Assembly: GCA_026686845.1 (NCBI GenBank)
Contig: JAIVEN010000004.1
Span: forward strand, 12,928,827-12,992,826
Source of the DNA: Adenanthera pavonina
Taxonomy: Eukaryota; Streptophyta; Magnoliopsida; Fabales; Fabaceae
Direction: 5' to 3'
Length of the DNA: 64,000 nt
Part shown: piece by piece, positions 43,654-54,879 of the stretch
How the letters are laid out: each line of letters begins with the position of its first letter
Numbering within the stretch: position 1 is the first letter of the stretch
Notes under the pieces: model-generated
Seen by the model: only the letters and a program-made list of their open reading frames with translations
Databases searched by the model: none
Told to the model about the DNA's origin: nothing
Translations under genes and position numbers: made by a program

Positions 43654-44399
43654 TCTCTCGCTTAAAAGAAAAGCCAATGACATAACTCAACGATAATGTT
43701 CCAATGAGTAGCAAATGATAGGATCTAAGCAAATGACCTTTTCTTCAAAGACTCCAGTACTATTCAACATATGAAATCTTTTCCAACAAATAAGATAATG
43801 ATGAATGGAATCTAAGCAAAGAGAATCCCCATCAAAATTTCATATGGATGCTGAGTTTTGAAAACCCTTCCAATGGACAAGGTACTGGCAAAAGGGGCTT
43901 TTAGGCTAGAGAACATTATACTTTTTCATAGCAGCAATAATTCTTATACCTTTGTTAAGTGTCAACAGTTTTAGAAGGCACAACTTTTGAAGGTGGAGAT
44001 TGTTTTTGTTTTATTCCTTCTTTACACTTTTGTCTTTTTCTAGTACTCCTTTGGTAGCATTGGAACCTTCATCTATGGGCTCAACTTTTTTTAGGAATAT
44101 GTTGATAGGATTTTCATTAGGCTCACTAGATATAGATAAAGGGTCGTTGATGAGGGTGTTGTCTTCTTCCACAATCACAAACATCAAGGGAGAGAAGCAA
44201 GCTCTAGTACCAAACGAGGGAAGTGATAAGCAGCATAGATAACTCAAGGGAGATTAGGAAGATATATGAAACAACTCAATTTTACTTAATATTGTCTTAA
44301 ATTTGAATGACAATGATAGCTATATATAAGATTCAATAGAACTTTTTAGAATATTAACACAATTTAATAAAATAGGAAATTATTTAACCCAAAGACTTA
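43654..44399. other. Unrecognised DNA right of SIRE-A
   Basis: AT-rich. An open minus-strand frame at 44011-44247 (78 codons) and its plus-strand mirror show no known motif. The opposite-strand reading of 43700-44000 has several stops and may be an old coding relic, but I cannot assign it. Confidence 0.4.
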
Positions 44400-44572
44400 G
44401 TACCTGTTTGGTTTGCCTTTTTGTAAAAGTACTTTTAGAATAACCACAGTTTACAAAAATGAAGTTTGGATAAAAGTAGAGAAGTTTACTGAAAAGCTGT
44501 TTGAATGAAAAAGGAGAAAATGATGGTTAGAAAGTACAGTTTGGTTTGCAAAAATGCAAACCAAACACCCCC
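44400..44572. mobile_element. Tourist/PIF-Harbinger-like MITE (173 bp)
   Basis: Flanked by TTA on both sides (44397-44399 and 44573-44575). Left end GTACCTGTTTGGTTTGC and right end GCAAACCAAACACCCCC pair over 12 consecutive bases (TGTTTGGTTTGC). The TTA duplication plus a TGTTTGG-type end is the Harbinger/Tourist signature. No ORF. Confidence 0.8.
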
Positions 44573-46390
44573 TTAATCTTGGGAGATTACCATAATCTCA
44601 CTTACTTAAAATTTCTTAAAAACTAAGATATTGTAGAACATCCTAAATTGTTAACTAAGATAGAATATTCTAGAGATAAAATTAATCTAAATCTTAATAA
44701 ATTCAAAATAAACTAAATCTAAATATTTTAAAAAACATCTTTATCTAAAATCCTAATTAGCTAGAACTAGATTTTTCTCCCCTGCTGGACGCGGATGCGC
44801 GGGGATATGAGGACATTTTATTTAGTTCTAAAATATATTAAATTCAAAAGGAATCTCATCACTAATTTCCCCTATTTAAAAAAAATTATATCAAATGATA
44901 TTAATTAAAATTAATATAGAATGGAAAAATAAAATTAAAGCTAATTAATTAGTGAAAAATAATAAAAAATAATTTAGAATTAAAAACAATTGAATTTGGC
45001 CAAAGAAGAAAACGAAAGAAAGTTAGGCCCACCTAAAAAAAAAGAAAAAAAGATGAATTCTACTTACAAAAGAAAAAAAGAATAAATGAGAAAAAATGAG
45101 ACTAGTTTAAATAGAAAAAAAAACAAAAAAAGAGAGAGAAATGATGCGCAGCCCAACAGGTGGAGCCGCCATCTTTTTATTATATATTGATTATCCATTT
45201 TCCATCAATTTCACTTTCCAATTATCTATGTGCATTAATATATAAATGTATTAAAACTTATATGGACATTCGTCACTATTCCCTCAAATCATTGAAAGTC
45301 ATGGGGGCTAAATTTTCTTAAGAAAATTTAAATTGTATATATAATTATTTTCATATTTTAAATATTTATTATCAATGATTTTTATAATAATTTTGCAATA
45401 TGAAAGGAAAGCCGGTTGAAGTTAAATAACAAATTACATATGATAATATAAAACTTCTAAAAATTAAAAATTATACAAAATTTAAATTTAAAATATATAG
45501 TAAAAAATAAATTTGATGTATTATGAATAAGCATATCAAATGAAAGCATAAAAATTAGGAGTCATGTTAATTACATTGAAAGGGGAAAAATAAATAAACA
45601 AAGGGAAAACTTGTTCTGGGCTATGCGTATCAGGACCTAATTGTGCAACTCCCATCTATATATCCTTTGAAAACATTGTTCTTGAACCTGATTTGCAACA
45701 GAATTGAACTTCCAGGCAACAAGGAAAGCTAAGCTTTTAAGCCATTGCTTAACATGAAGTAATTCATCAGTTACAAGGCAAAAAGTTCATCTACTAAAAT
45801 GTTACAAAAAAAAAAAGCATCTGTTAAAAATAAAAAAAAAAATTAATCAGTATTGATTTTTTTTTTTCGCACCAGTATCTTTTTGGCTCATAACTGAATA
45901 GGATTCTTAAGACCTGCTAACTACTCGCATCCTTCATTAATTATTATTCTGTTTTAAACCTGATGAATATAATTGACAAAAAAAACCGATGCATATAAAT
46001 TCTGGTTTTGTAAACAGAATATTGTGTTGCAATTTTTTTGTTTGTAAATATGATTATTTGTGCTGTTCTGTTGTGTGTTTGCTTAAGAAATGAGTTGAAT
46101 TATTATATTCTGCTTTAGGGGGATTAAGCTGAATTGTGGCTTGCTTTGGTACATAAATTGTGCTATTATTTTTTGGTTTTTGGAGCTGAACCTGCATGCT
46201 AAATTATGGTTGTTTTGGTGTTAAAACTTTTGATGGTTTTGGCATTAATTCAAACTCAAGGTACCAATTTCAAACATTAAATTAAGGTTCACTAAATTTT
46301 TAATTTAACAAAGAAAAAAAAAACACTATGGGTATGTCTAATTAACATTTCATCCAAAGATGCGCTTAGCATCAAGTTTGGTCCTATGAG
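44573..46390. other. AT-rich DNA without recognised gene
   Basis: Contains A-rich purine runs (45000-45140), short poly-A and poly-T runs, and a lone GC-rich patch near 44788. No ORF of note, no repeat structure that I could define. Confidence 0.5.
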
Positions 46391-46560
46391 CAGTTTAACA
46401 CAGGGAACCAAAGAACCGATAAAGAATTATAATTAGGAAAAGTATTGTATGGCACCTCAAAGGGAGACGATTAATCAGTTTAACACAGGGAACCAAAGAA
46501 CCGATAAAGAATTATAATTAGGAAAAGTATTGTATAGCACCTCAAAGGGAGACGATTAAT
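46391..46560 (+). repeat. 85-bp perfect tandem duplication
   Basis: 46391-46475 and 46476-46560 are identical except for one base (TATGGCACC versus TATAGCACC). The unit starts CAGTTTAACACAGGGAACC. A recent local duplication by replication slippage or unequal exchange. Confidence 0.92.
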
Positions 46561-46625
46561 CAAATGAACAGCATGTATCACAGCACAGGACTAGTATAAA
46601 CGTGGTAAATTTGATTGAAATAATA

Positions 46626-46960
46626 GAGCCTAGCAATATTAAGAATGCGCTGATGTTTTCTCTCTACTACACCATTTTGTTCATGAGTTTTAACACAAGT
46701 TTGATGAATTGTATCTTTAGAAGAACAAGAGAAAATAGCAAATTTAGTTCCATTAAGTGAACGAACAATTCCATTAAGTGATCAAACAATTCTAACAGTT
46801 TAATACGAACTGTAGTGGTTTAGATAATGTTTCAGCATTTGTAAGATCTTATGAAATAGATTGTCATAAGAGAAGAAGATTGGTAAGAAGAAATTGAATA
46901 GAAGTATGGGTTTCTTATGCCTGAATATGGTTCCAAATTGAACAACTTTATCAGATAGAA
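46626..46960 (-). pseudogene. Ty1/copia integrase relic
   Basis: Minus-strand reading of 46700-46626 gives HEQNGVVERKHQRILNIARL, the glutamate-motif block of copia integrases. Upstream, about 46790-46730, NGTKF and a TVRIV word match the preceding catalytic-Asp block after frame corrections, with a small internal duplication of TTAATGGAAT. Further upstream similarity fades. No LTR was found nearby, so this is a fragment of a different copia family from those above. Confidence 0.7.
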
Positions 46961-48337
46961 TTTGCAATTTGCAAGTGATAGGAAATGTCAAAACCATAAT
47001 TGATATGGAGGGGCAAAAAAAACAAAGTGAGGACAAGCTTGTATTAACTTTGGCCAACACTATTATGTTGAACTGCCATTAAAAGTAATATTTAGTATTT
47101 GATAAATTACTTTTACAGGCAATGAAACCATCGCATTGATGATGTAGAAATGCTAGAGCAGCTCAAGCTTAACATCATTGGTGTACTCATCCGGTAGGTG
47201 TTTAATTTCCTTTTTGACATAAAAATAATTTTTTCCCAGTATACTTATAAGTTTATATATTGTGTAGGAATTTCTATGAAGATTTGTTGTCCTTCAATAA
47301 AAGTTTTTTTTATTTTCAAATGTTTTATAAATATACTGCAAGACAAATTTTTATTCCTATCCCACTTATCAGTATCCTTTAGTTTCTTTCCCCAAGCCCC
47401 TTTCTTTCGATCTTTCCCAAACAAATCTCAATTGAAACACACAATTTACGAGAATCCCGTTATAATGATGTCCATTCAGCTACATATTTTTATGACGCAA
47501 TGTATTTAAGCTAGCTCATTTCTATTTTCTATATATAATAATGATATTATATTTTATTTTTAAATTACTTTTGACATTTATAATTTATGCCTGAGCTTTT
47601 AACATAATTATATAATTGTAGCTTTGTTGTGTGACATTTCTCTCTATCACATAAATAGTAGGTGGCATGCATGTCACAAACAAGTGGCAAAATCAATACC
47701 CTTCTTCTCATCTAACAATTTAAGTTTACGAAAACACAATTAATTTTAGCCAATTTTATCAATTGTCCCTCAATAAGCAAGTGTAAATATCAACGCCGTC
47801 CCTAATTAATATCCCATTCAATGATTTAATTAAGTTTTAATAAATTGCTATATTTTTTATTCAATATTTACTTTTTGTCACACTAAAGTTATGATATCTC
47901 AAAAGTTTCTAGTTTCATCTCCCAAATTGCATACTTTAAAGAAGGGGAATGTATGAAGCGTCTATATATTATATTTCACATTTCTTATTTTAGAAATATT
48001 ACAGTTAATATTTTATTATAAAAATTAATAAAGATAAAAATAATGAGGTAAGATCATATCACTTTCAAAAAGTGTGATAAAAAGTGTAATTTCTAATATT
48101 TCATATGTTGTATAGTAACTATTCACATAGATATAGGAATAAATTTTTAACAAGTCGATGCTTTTTTTTGGTTATAAGTGTTTCTTTATAATTTATATCC
48201 TCGGGCACTTGCGCAAAAAGAACTCTAATTACACGTATAAAATTAGATGAAAATCATACATATAAGTAGTACAAGGACATTAAAAACTCAGGAAAAAATT
48301 AACAATTAGTTAATTACACTATCTATTTGTTTTTTTG
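46961..48337. other. AT-rich DNA without recognised gene
   Basis: Contains an open stretch at 47198-47509 with low-complexity hydrophobic content and no motif. 47640-48300 holds simple AT-rich DNA. Nothing else was recognised. Confidence 0.45.
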
Positions 48338-49270
48338 CAATGTTTTAAAAACTGGACTGGACGTTGAACTAGAAATGTCATCGAGTCATGGTTTTTATAG
48401 TTCAACCGGTTAGACTGGCGATCGAACCGGTGATGCAATAATTAAAAAATAATAATATGATATATAATAATATATGTATAAAAATAAAATATCAAATTAT
48501 TAAAAAATAAATTTAAGTAGTCCAAGTTCATAGGTTAAGAAGTTCATATAGTAATAATATATATTAAATCATTGAAAGTAATATTAAAACATTTCAATAT
48601 GATAACACTATATGACCATTACATTATAAAATAACTATACTTCCTCCATCCATAATTATAAGAAACAAATAATTACTTTATCAGTACCAAGAAAAAAATA
48701 GTTTTGGTAATTAAACTCATTAATTGTGCTACAATTTTAATTTTTTTTTTCAGAATTGCCCATATTAAAAGTCTAGAGTATGACTAATTAATTACTAATA
48801 ATTGTTAATACAAACTTAATTATTTAAGGGTATAAAAGGAAAATAATATTAATTACTCCATAAATTTTATCCATATCTCTTATATTTTAGGACAAATGAA
48901 AAGTCTTAAAATTCTCTTATAATTAGGGACGGAGGGAGTATAATACAATAATATTTTTTATTTTTATAATTAGTAATTTTAAAATAGAAAGGGAAATAGT
49001 ATTTTTATTTTTAATAATTTTTATAATTAAAATTTTGGCAAAAAAAATTAAATTTAAGTTAAATTTTACACAAATCAAACAATCGTTCGGTTCTTTAAAA
49101 ACCACTCTGGTTCCTGGCTCAGTTCTAATTCCTGGCTCAAAAGTCAGTTCAAAGCGGTCTAACCTGATTCAACTCCTAAAATGGTCTAAAGCTAAAAAAT
49201 GAACCGTTCATTTCTCCGGATGATGGTCTGATCAGTCCGACCATCTTGTCCGGTCTGGTTCTCAAAACAC
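48338..49270. mobile_element. hAT-like non-autonomous element, host of a Stowaway MITE
   Basis: Left end TGTTTTAAAAACTGGACTGG (48341) and right end CCGGTCTGGTTCTCAAAACAC (to 49270) are imperfect inverted repeats (GTTTT-A-AACC-GGAC-GG). Subterminal regions carry several CGGTT, GGTT and AACCGG words on both sides (48400-48430; 49080-49260). The middle is AT-rich. A TSD could not be fixed, so the superfamily is uncertain. Confidence 0.5.
48640..48938. mobile_element. Stowaway MITE (299 bp)
   Basis: Flanked by TA dinucleotides (48638-48639 and 48939-48940). The right end TCTTATAATTAGGGACGGAGGGAG is the complement of the classic Stowaway CTCCCTCCGTCCCTAATTAT end; the left end CTTCCTCCATCCATAATTAT is a mutated version. 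Tc1/mariner-type non-autonomous element inserted in the hAT-like element. Confidence 0.9.
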
Positions 49271-49565
49271 TATTTCTTAGCCAACTACATTATCTATCAA
49301 TCTATAAATAAACTTAAAAAATCATAATCGAAACACTTTTATTACATATGTGTGTTTATTTTAGTGAAAAGCTTTTCAAATTTATGATACTTAAGTGAAA
49401 AGGAAGATAGAAACAGAAGCACACATATGAACACCATATAGACTCACAACATAACACTTAATCCTAAATCTGTCCTTAAACTTTGTATTGTCCTTATATC
49501 CAAAACTACATGTCACTACTTTCCCAATACCATATATATATAGAAACTTCTCTAATTCCTTCACA

Positions 49566-49736
49566 TTAGTCATGCAAGCTAGAAACCTTATGTTTCTTGT
49601 GAAAATGAAGTAGGTGATCCTCTGGTATCATTAATTGGGGTCTCCTCCCCATGAATTCTGAACTTGTGCTCCAAATTGCAAATTCCAAAGAACATCTTCC
49701 ACAAAAGGCCTTAGTAGGATCTTGTGAGAGACCCAT
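49566..49736 (-). other. Possible small ORF, unrecognised
   Basis: Minus-strand ATG 49736 to TAA 49566, 56 codons, balanced amino-acid content with a CGRCSLEFAIW stretch and a His/Lys-rich end. The same frame is readable for 40 more codons upstream apart from one stop. It differs in composition from the surrounding AT-rich DNA and might be an exon relic, but I recognise no family. A plus-strand frame at 49651-49842 overlaps it and is probably its shadow. Confidence 0.25.
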
Positions 49737-51239
49737 ATCTCCATCACTATCTTCAATGATTCATCTTATCATTGTTTGTGAACTATTGGGATCAACAATT
49801 CTCCCTCTTCCTATATCATCAGTTGCTATGCCATGGGATTAAAAAGTAGCAATATTTGCTGAGTTTCATAATATGAAGTGTTACTTCAAACTGGATCAAA
49901 TCAATTGATTTAGTGAAGAACCAATGTAACATCCTACACCAAAACACCTCTTGACTTAACCAAATACTTCAAAAACTAAACAATCATAGCTCAAACATCT
50001 CAAATTTACCTTCCAAAACATCAGAGCTGTGGAAAACACCATAGAATACCTCAAGAAATGCCAGAATAGCCAAAACAATGCGCAAGGCCGTGACCACTAC
50101 AGTACCACCATGGCTCTGGCGCTCTTGAGTTCCAGAGCTGCCAAATAGAGGGCCTAGCGTCATGGCCTTACTCCTGGTGCCGTGGCGCCCCCTTACTGAT
50201 GCCATATAAGCAAAAGTTTAACTTTTAGGGCAAACTTCCTATGAGCATAAATTTATGCTTAGACTTTCGATTGACCTTATTCCAACTCTACAAGTCAATC
50301 TTATCCCAATCTAACCATGGACACCAATTTCACTTTAATCCATCTCCATATAGAGATTTTGAACACTTGGCACATTTCTTTACCACTTTTTGACCAAAAC
50401 TGACCACTTTAACCCTTATTTGTCACCAAAGGCAATTTGACCATTTAGGACCATTCACATAGGTCCTAATTGATATAACCAACTTGTCCAAAGAGATTTC
50501 ATCTCAAATTCACTTAATGGGCTATTTGTCCTAAAACACACTAACAAGGCCCAAAACCATTCTGGACTCACATACATGACCAATTCACTCCGCAAATATA
50601 GACACGAACATCCATGCCATTCCATGAAATAATAATCATCAACATCATTACAACCCTCAAAATTCTTATGTCAATTACAAATGTACTGTCCTACTTAGCA
50701 CAATATACATAGACATTACACACATACACTACAAAGACTTGATATTCCCACGTCCGATACACTACTCCCTTGTCTTCTCTCAACTAGTGCCAGAACCTTC
50801 ACCTGAAATGTTAGTTCATGGGAAAGAGATGTGAGACAAAGTCTCAATAACTGGGGACAACCACACACACATATATACATAACCCATACAATCTCATGAA
50901 TGCAATATGAAATGGAATGGAATGCATGTCTCCCTCGCACACAGCTTGAACCACGAGCTGTCATCATAACAGGACATTCATATGGGCGACTCCCTTCCAA
51001 CAGTTGATGAAGACTAATTCTGGGACATCACCAAGCTCATCTTACCCTAATGCAACTCGGCCAAATGTTACACTAGAGCTGAGATCGTGGCTTTCCATCC
51101 CCTACACCACCTTGAATTAGTGGTGATTTAGGGAGGGTACAGGCCATTGCCGCTTGGCTCTCCGGGCCATGGGAGAGGATTTAGCAGTAGAGATCCCATC
51201 CTTATCCTCCTTGTTCACATATATATATATATTACATCC

Positions 51240-51450
51240 TTATCCTCCGTAATCATATATCATCGTACCATATCATCATCACCACCCGATCATACGTCTC
51301 ACAATGCCATGTGGTGATGCTTATTTCATATCATCATATAATCATTATCATCATCATGTATCTCAATGTTATGCATGTATCATGTCATGTCACGTCATCA
51401 TCATCATATATAACAATCATCCTCATCATAATCATCATCCACTATGTGTC
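51240..51450 (+). repeat. CAT/ATC microsatellite in the gypsy LTR (partner 62290-62490)
   Basis: Interrupted CATCAT and ATCATC repeats with ATATAT runs, present in both LTRs with small differences, so the repeat was already in the element at insertion. Confidence 0.85.
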
Positions 51451-51719
51451 TATCCATGTGCATACCACGATATATACAAAAACCATACACACACATATCA
51501 ATATTGTGGCATGAATGGAAACATGCATATATACATACATACATAAAATAGCATAAAATAGAAACAATACGAACACCCGGTTATCTCGTTGTCAATACCA
51601 CACGTACGGGATTCCACAAGCTCCTTAGGTTGTTCAACACAACTCGTACCCCCTTCGGTCAACCAAATACCTCAACAATACCATAATGTTCTTAATTAAC
51701 ACAATATACCATTTAACCA

Positions 51720-53579
51720 TGTTAGCAAGGCTAACTTCCCAAGAGGGGGGGTGAATTGGGAAGATTGAAATTTTTTTGCACAAAGTAAAATGGGTGAAGA
51801 TAGCACAGTGTAATGGAAGCAACGTATAAAACAGAGCAAGCTGAAAAGTAAAGATAGGAAGTAGAAGACTCAGTAATTTATCCTGGTTCTGTCTATCCAC
51901 TTGACCTACGTCCAGTCCTCAAGGCAACTCTTGAGATTTTTCCACTATACAGCAAGAATTCAACGGGCTTCTTGCTAATGCCACAGTACACGAGTATGCT
52001 CTGTTTCTTGAGCTCTCTCAAACACTCTAAGCACTTTCACAATGTGCTTCCCAATCCCCTTGTGATTTCCTCTCACAAGTAAATCTATCTTCCAGATGAA
52101 GAGTAGATTATTTACAAAGATATAACTCTCTTGAATAGAGTAGATATGAAGGTTAAAGTACAGATATTGAAGCTAGAGGGTAAAAGCTCTTGAGAAGAAG
52201 TTTTGACAAAAATTTGGTATATACAAGTTAGATTCGTTACCCACAACTTCAAATGATGTTATATTTATAGATTTGAGTCTCAAATGTCCGTTAGAGACAA
52301 AATCTATCCGTTGGGAAAGTTATCCAACGGTTACTTTGAAAAACTATCCGTTTACCAACCGCATTTAATGTTTCTGACATACTGAAATTCGAATTTTGGT
52401 TAGTCAATAGACGAATTTCGAAGGAACTGAAAGTTAAAGCTTTCAACGTTACAGCACGAAGTTCGTCTGTTCATGAAGTGAAATTCGAATTTTGAAACTT
52501 ACAAAACATTTTCACAATGTGACATATAAATTTTCAAGAAGAAAATTTTTCGGTTAAGTGTGAACAGTGTTTTTAATTTGCTACAGTGCCCTCAAAATTC
52601 GAATTTTGGAAGCCCAAAATTTGTCTGTTCGCAGTACGTGAAAAGGAGGCACAGTAGTTCACTTTCTTCGAAATTCGAATGTTGAAGAGTGAAGTTCGTC
52701 TGTCAGAGAGACTCTTTTCAGACTAACTTCATCATTCGAATATTGTAAGTTCTTATCACGTATGTCAATATTTCACTTCAACAGACTCAAGAACTTAGCT
52801 TCTAAAATTTGAACTTCAATGTTCAAAGTTCGTCTGTCAGAGAGCAGTTTTGAAACTTAAATCATTCTTGATCTCAGATGAACTTTAACATTGTTTCAGA
52901 CGAATTTCTTCCATTTTCATAAGTTGTGATTTGTCTGAAATTCGAATTTTGAAGACTCAAAGTTCGTCTGTTCCAAAGAAGCTCCTTTCAGACTTATATG
53001 AAAATTCGAATGTTGGAAAGTCAAAGTTCGTCTGTGAGAGAGTATTTTTCAAACTCCATTTCATCTTGATTTCAAATGAACTTTAACATTGTTTCAGACG
53101 AATTTCTTCTATTTTCTCAAGTTGTGTTTTGTCTGAAATTCGAATTTTGAAGATATGAAGTTCGTCTGTTACCAAAAAGACTTCTTTCAGATTTGTATGA
53201 AAATTCGAATTTTGAACAACCAAAATTCGTCTAACAGAGAGTCTTCTCTTCAAACTTATTCAGTTTTAGCTTGAAATTCGAATTTCCTAAAGCAAAGTTC
53301 GAATTTCCAACTTGACAGTTAAGTTTAAACTTTCAAACTTCGTCTGTTTGTGGGTGTTTTTCAAATAAGTCAAGATTTAACACAAAATCAAGGTTTGAAA
53401 ATATCTTTTTCTCAAATCAAAATCTTTTACCCAATCACAACTAAAACTAAAGATCCTACAAAAGATCTAACAGCAAATACTCAGAAAATCTTCACTTAAA
53501 ACAACTTTGATCTCCTTTGATATCTTCAATCCGAGCTCTTGAGTATTGGTTTGGAATCATCAAAATTCTTGATTCAACA
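51720..53579 (-). mobile_element. Sirevirus solo LTR 1 (1860 bp)
   Basis: Reverse-complement copy of the SIRE-C LTR, TGTTGAATC to TTGCTAACA on the minus strand, flanked by the 5-bp TSD AACCA (51715-51719 and 53580-53584). The empty site is visible in the other gypsy LTR near 62770. No internal element sequence, hence a solo LTR left by recombination between two LTRs. TATA box and AACGG cluster lie at about 52255-52350 (minus strand). Confidence 0.95.
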
Positions 53580-54278
53580 AACCAAACATCCCAATTTGAC
53601 TATATATGCCTAACCCAAGGTTCTTTCCCTTTTCATACATCATTGAGCTCCTAGAGACCATTCAAACTCTACTCAACTACACCTATTTCGGATTCCCAAT
53701 TTCCTCAACTGAGAATAACCTAAGGCTAAGCTTAAATCACACATAATCCTTCTAAAACTCACACTCAAGCATTATAAGCTCTAAATCACACTCCATTAAT
53801 CATATTCATCCATTTTAATTAGTGGATTTTGGCCAAAACTGAAAATCCTATCATATCCCTGAAACATCCAACTTAAAACCAAAGAAAATTGAGAGGGAGG
53901 AGTAAAGACCACTTACCAACAAGAATCCAAGCTCTAATGGGTCAGAAATCACTCCCAAAGGTCGAAGATTCGAAGTCCTAGTAGAGCTTCCTTATCGCTC
54001 CCTGCATTTCTTTCTTTTCTATTCGTCTGAAATGTTTCTGGTTTATACCAGATTTTCCCCTTTCGCTGTGACTCCAGTTAGTTCGATGAGGCATGGAGCT
54101 TCTCAACCTGAAATGTTTTAACCAAATTACAGCTCCTGCCACGGTGGTCTTGCTTCTCACTATGGCATAGAGCTCTTTTTTTCTGCACTTTATTCCTACA
54201 ACCGGATATGCACATGACATCAATTGCACTTAGTTAACTGGGGACCAAGTTAGGGATAATGTAATGAGGGTTGTTACA

Positions 54279-54293
54279 TTCGCCCCTCCTTAT
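54279..54293 (-). other. Gypsy polypurine tract
   Basis: Minus-strand ATAAGGAGGGGCGAA abuts the 3' LTR (TGTAACA). It is the primer for plus-strand DNA synthesis. Confidence 0.85.
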
Positions 54294-54874
54294 AAAAATT
54301 TCATCCTCGAAATTTCAACTCTTACCTCACATAAAAATCTCAGGATACCTTCTTCGCATGGATTCTTCTGCCTCTCACGTGACATCATTAGATGTCAAGC
54401 CACTTCACATCACCTTCACTAATTTAATGGTTTTATTTCTTAATGGATTCTCCTTTACATAAAGAATTTACAATGGCATGACCTCAAAAGTCAGATCCTC
54501 TCGTACTTAAATTTCCTTGTCATCAATTATATGAGACGGATCTAGATGATACTTTTTGGGTTGAAACACGTGGAGCGCCACCCGATATGCTACTGGCCCA
54601 ATTCGCTCTAAGATTTGATATGGGCCCATATACCGTGAAGTGAGCTTCTTCACTCAAATTGATCTCCCAATACCTATAGTAGGACTGACCTTCAAGAACA
54701 CATGATCTCCAGCATTAAACTCCAATGGTCTCCTCTTTCTATCCACATAACTTTTCTGCCGACTCTGAGTGGTCAGAAGCTTCTATCAAATATTCTCTAT
54801 TTGTTGAGAGGTTTGATTAACAATATTTGGGCCCAAAAGACTTCATTCACCAAGTTTAACCTAACACAACGGTA
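54294..54874 (-). pseudogene. pol: Gypsy integrase C-terminus and chromodomain relic
   Basis: Minus-strand reading resumes after the solo LTR with the GPY/F-type module: LTTQSRQKSYVDRKRRPLEF, GDHVFLKVSP, SRYMGPYQILERIGPVAYRVAL. It continues with LRNKTIKLVKV and a final MRRRYPEIF, matching the chromodomain end of Tekay/Del-type chromoviruses. Stops occur near 54650, 54518 and 54400. Chromodomains steer such elements into heterochromatin. Starts after the second copy of the TSD of solo LTR 2. Confidence 0.82.
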
Positions 54875-54879
54875 ATCTA

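Larger units (their letters stand above)
49925..54278 (-). repeat. Gypsy 3' LTR (left), interrupted by a solo LTR
   Basis: Matches the right LTR (60930-63479) except for the 1.86 kb Sirevirus LTR at 51720-53579. Relative to the right LTR it lacks about 40 bp near 50508. Contains CAT-repeat microsatellite DNA at 51240-51450 and an ATATAT run at 51220-51230; open frames there (51304-51546) are microsatellite artefacts. Region 49984-50205 read on the minus strand (MASVRGRHGTRS...) recurs in the other LTR at 60974-61210 and has no known domain. Confidence 0.9.

Noticed and set aside
44011..44247. 78-codon minus-strand ORF as a gene
   Set aside because: Overlaps an equally long plus-strand frame, no motif, surrounded by decayed DNA; left as unrecognised.
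51304..51546. His/Tyr-rich ORFs here and at 62354-62611
   Set aside because: Translation of CAT/ATC microsatellites duplicated in both gypsy LTRs.
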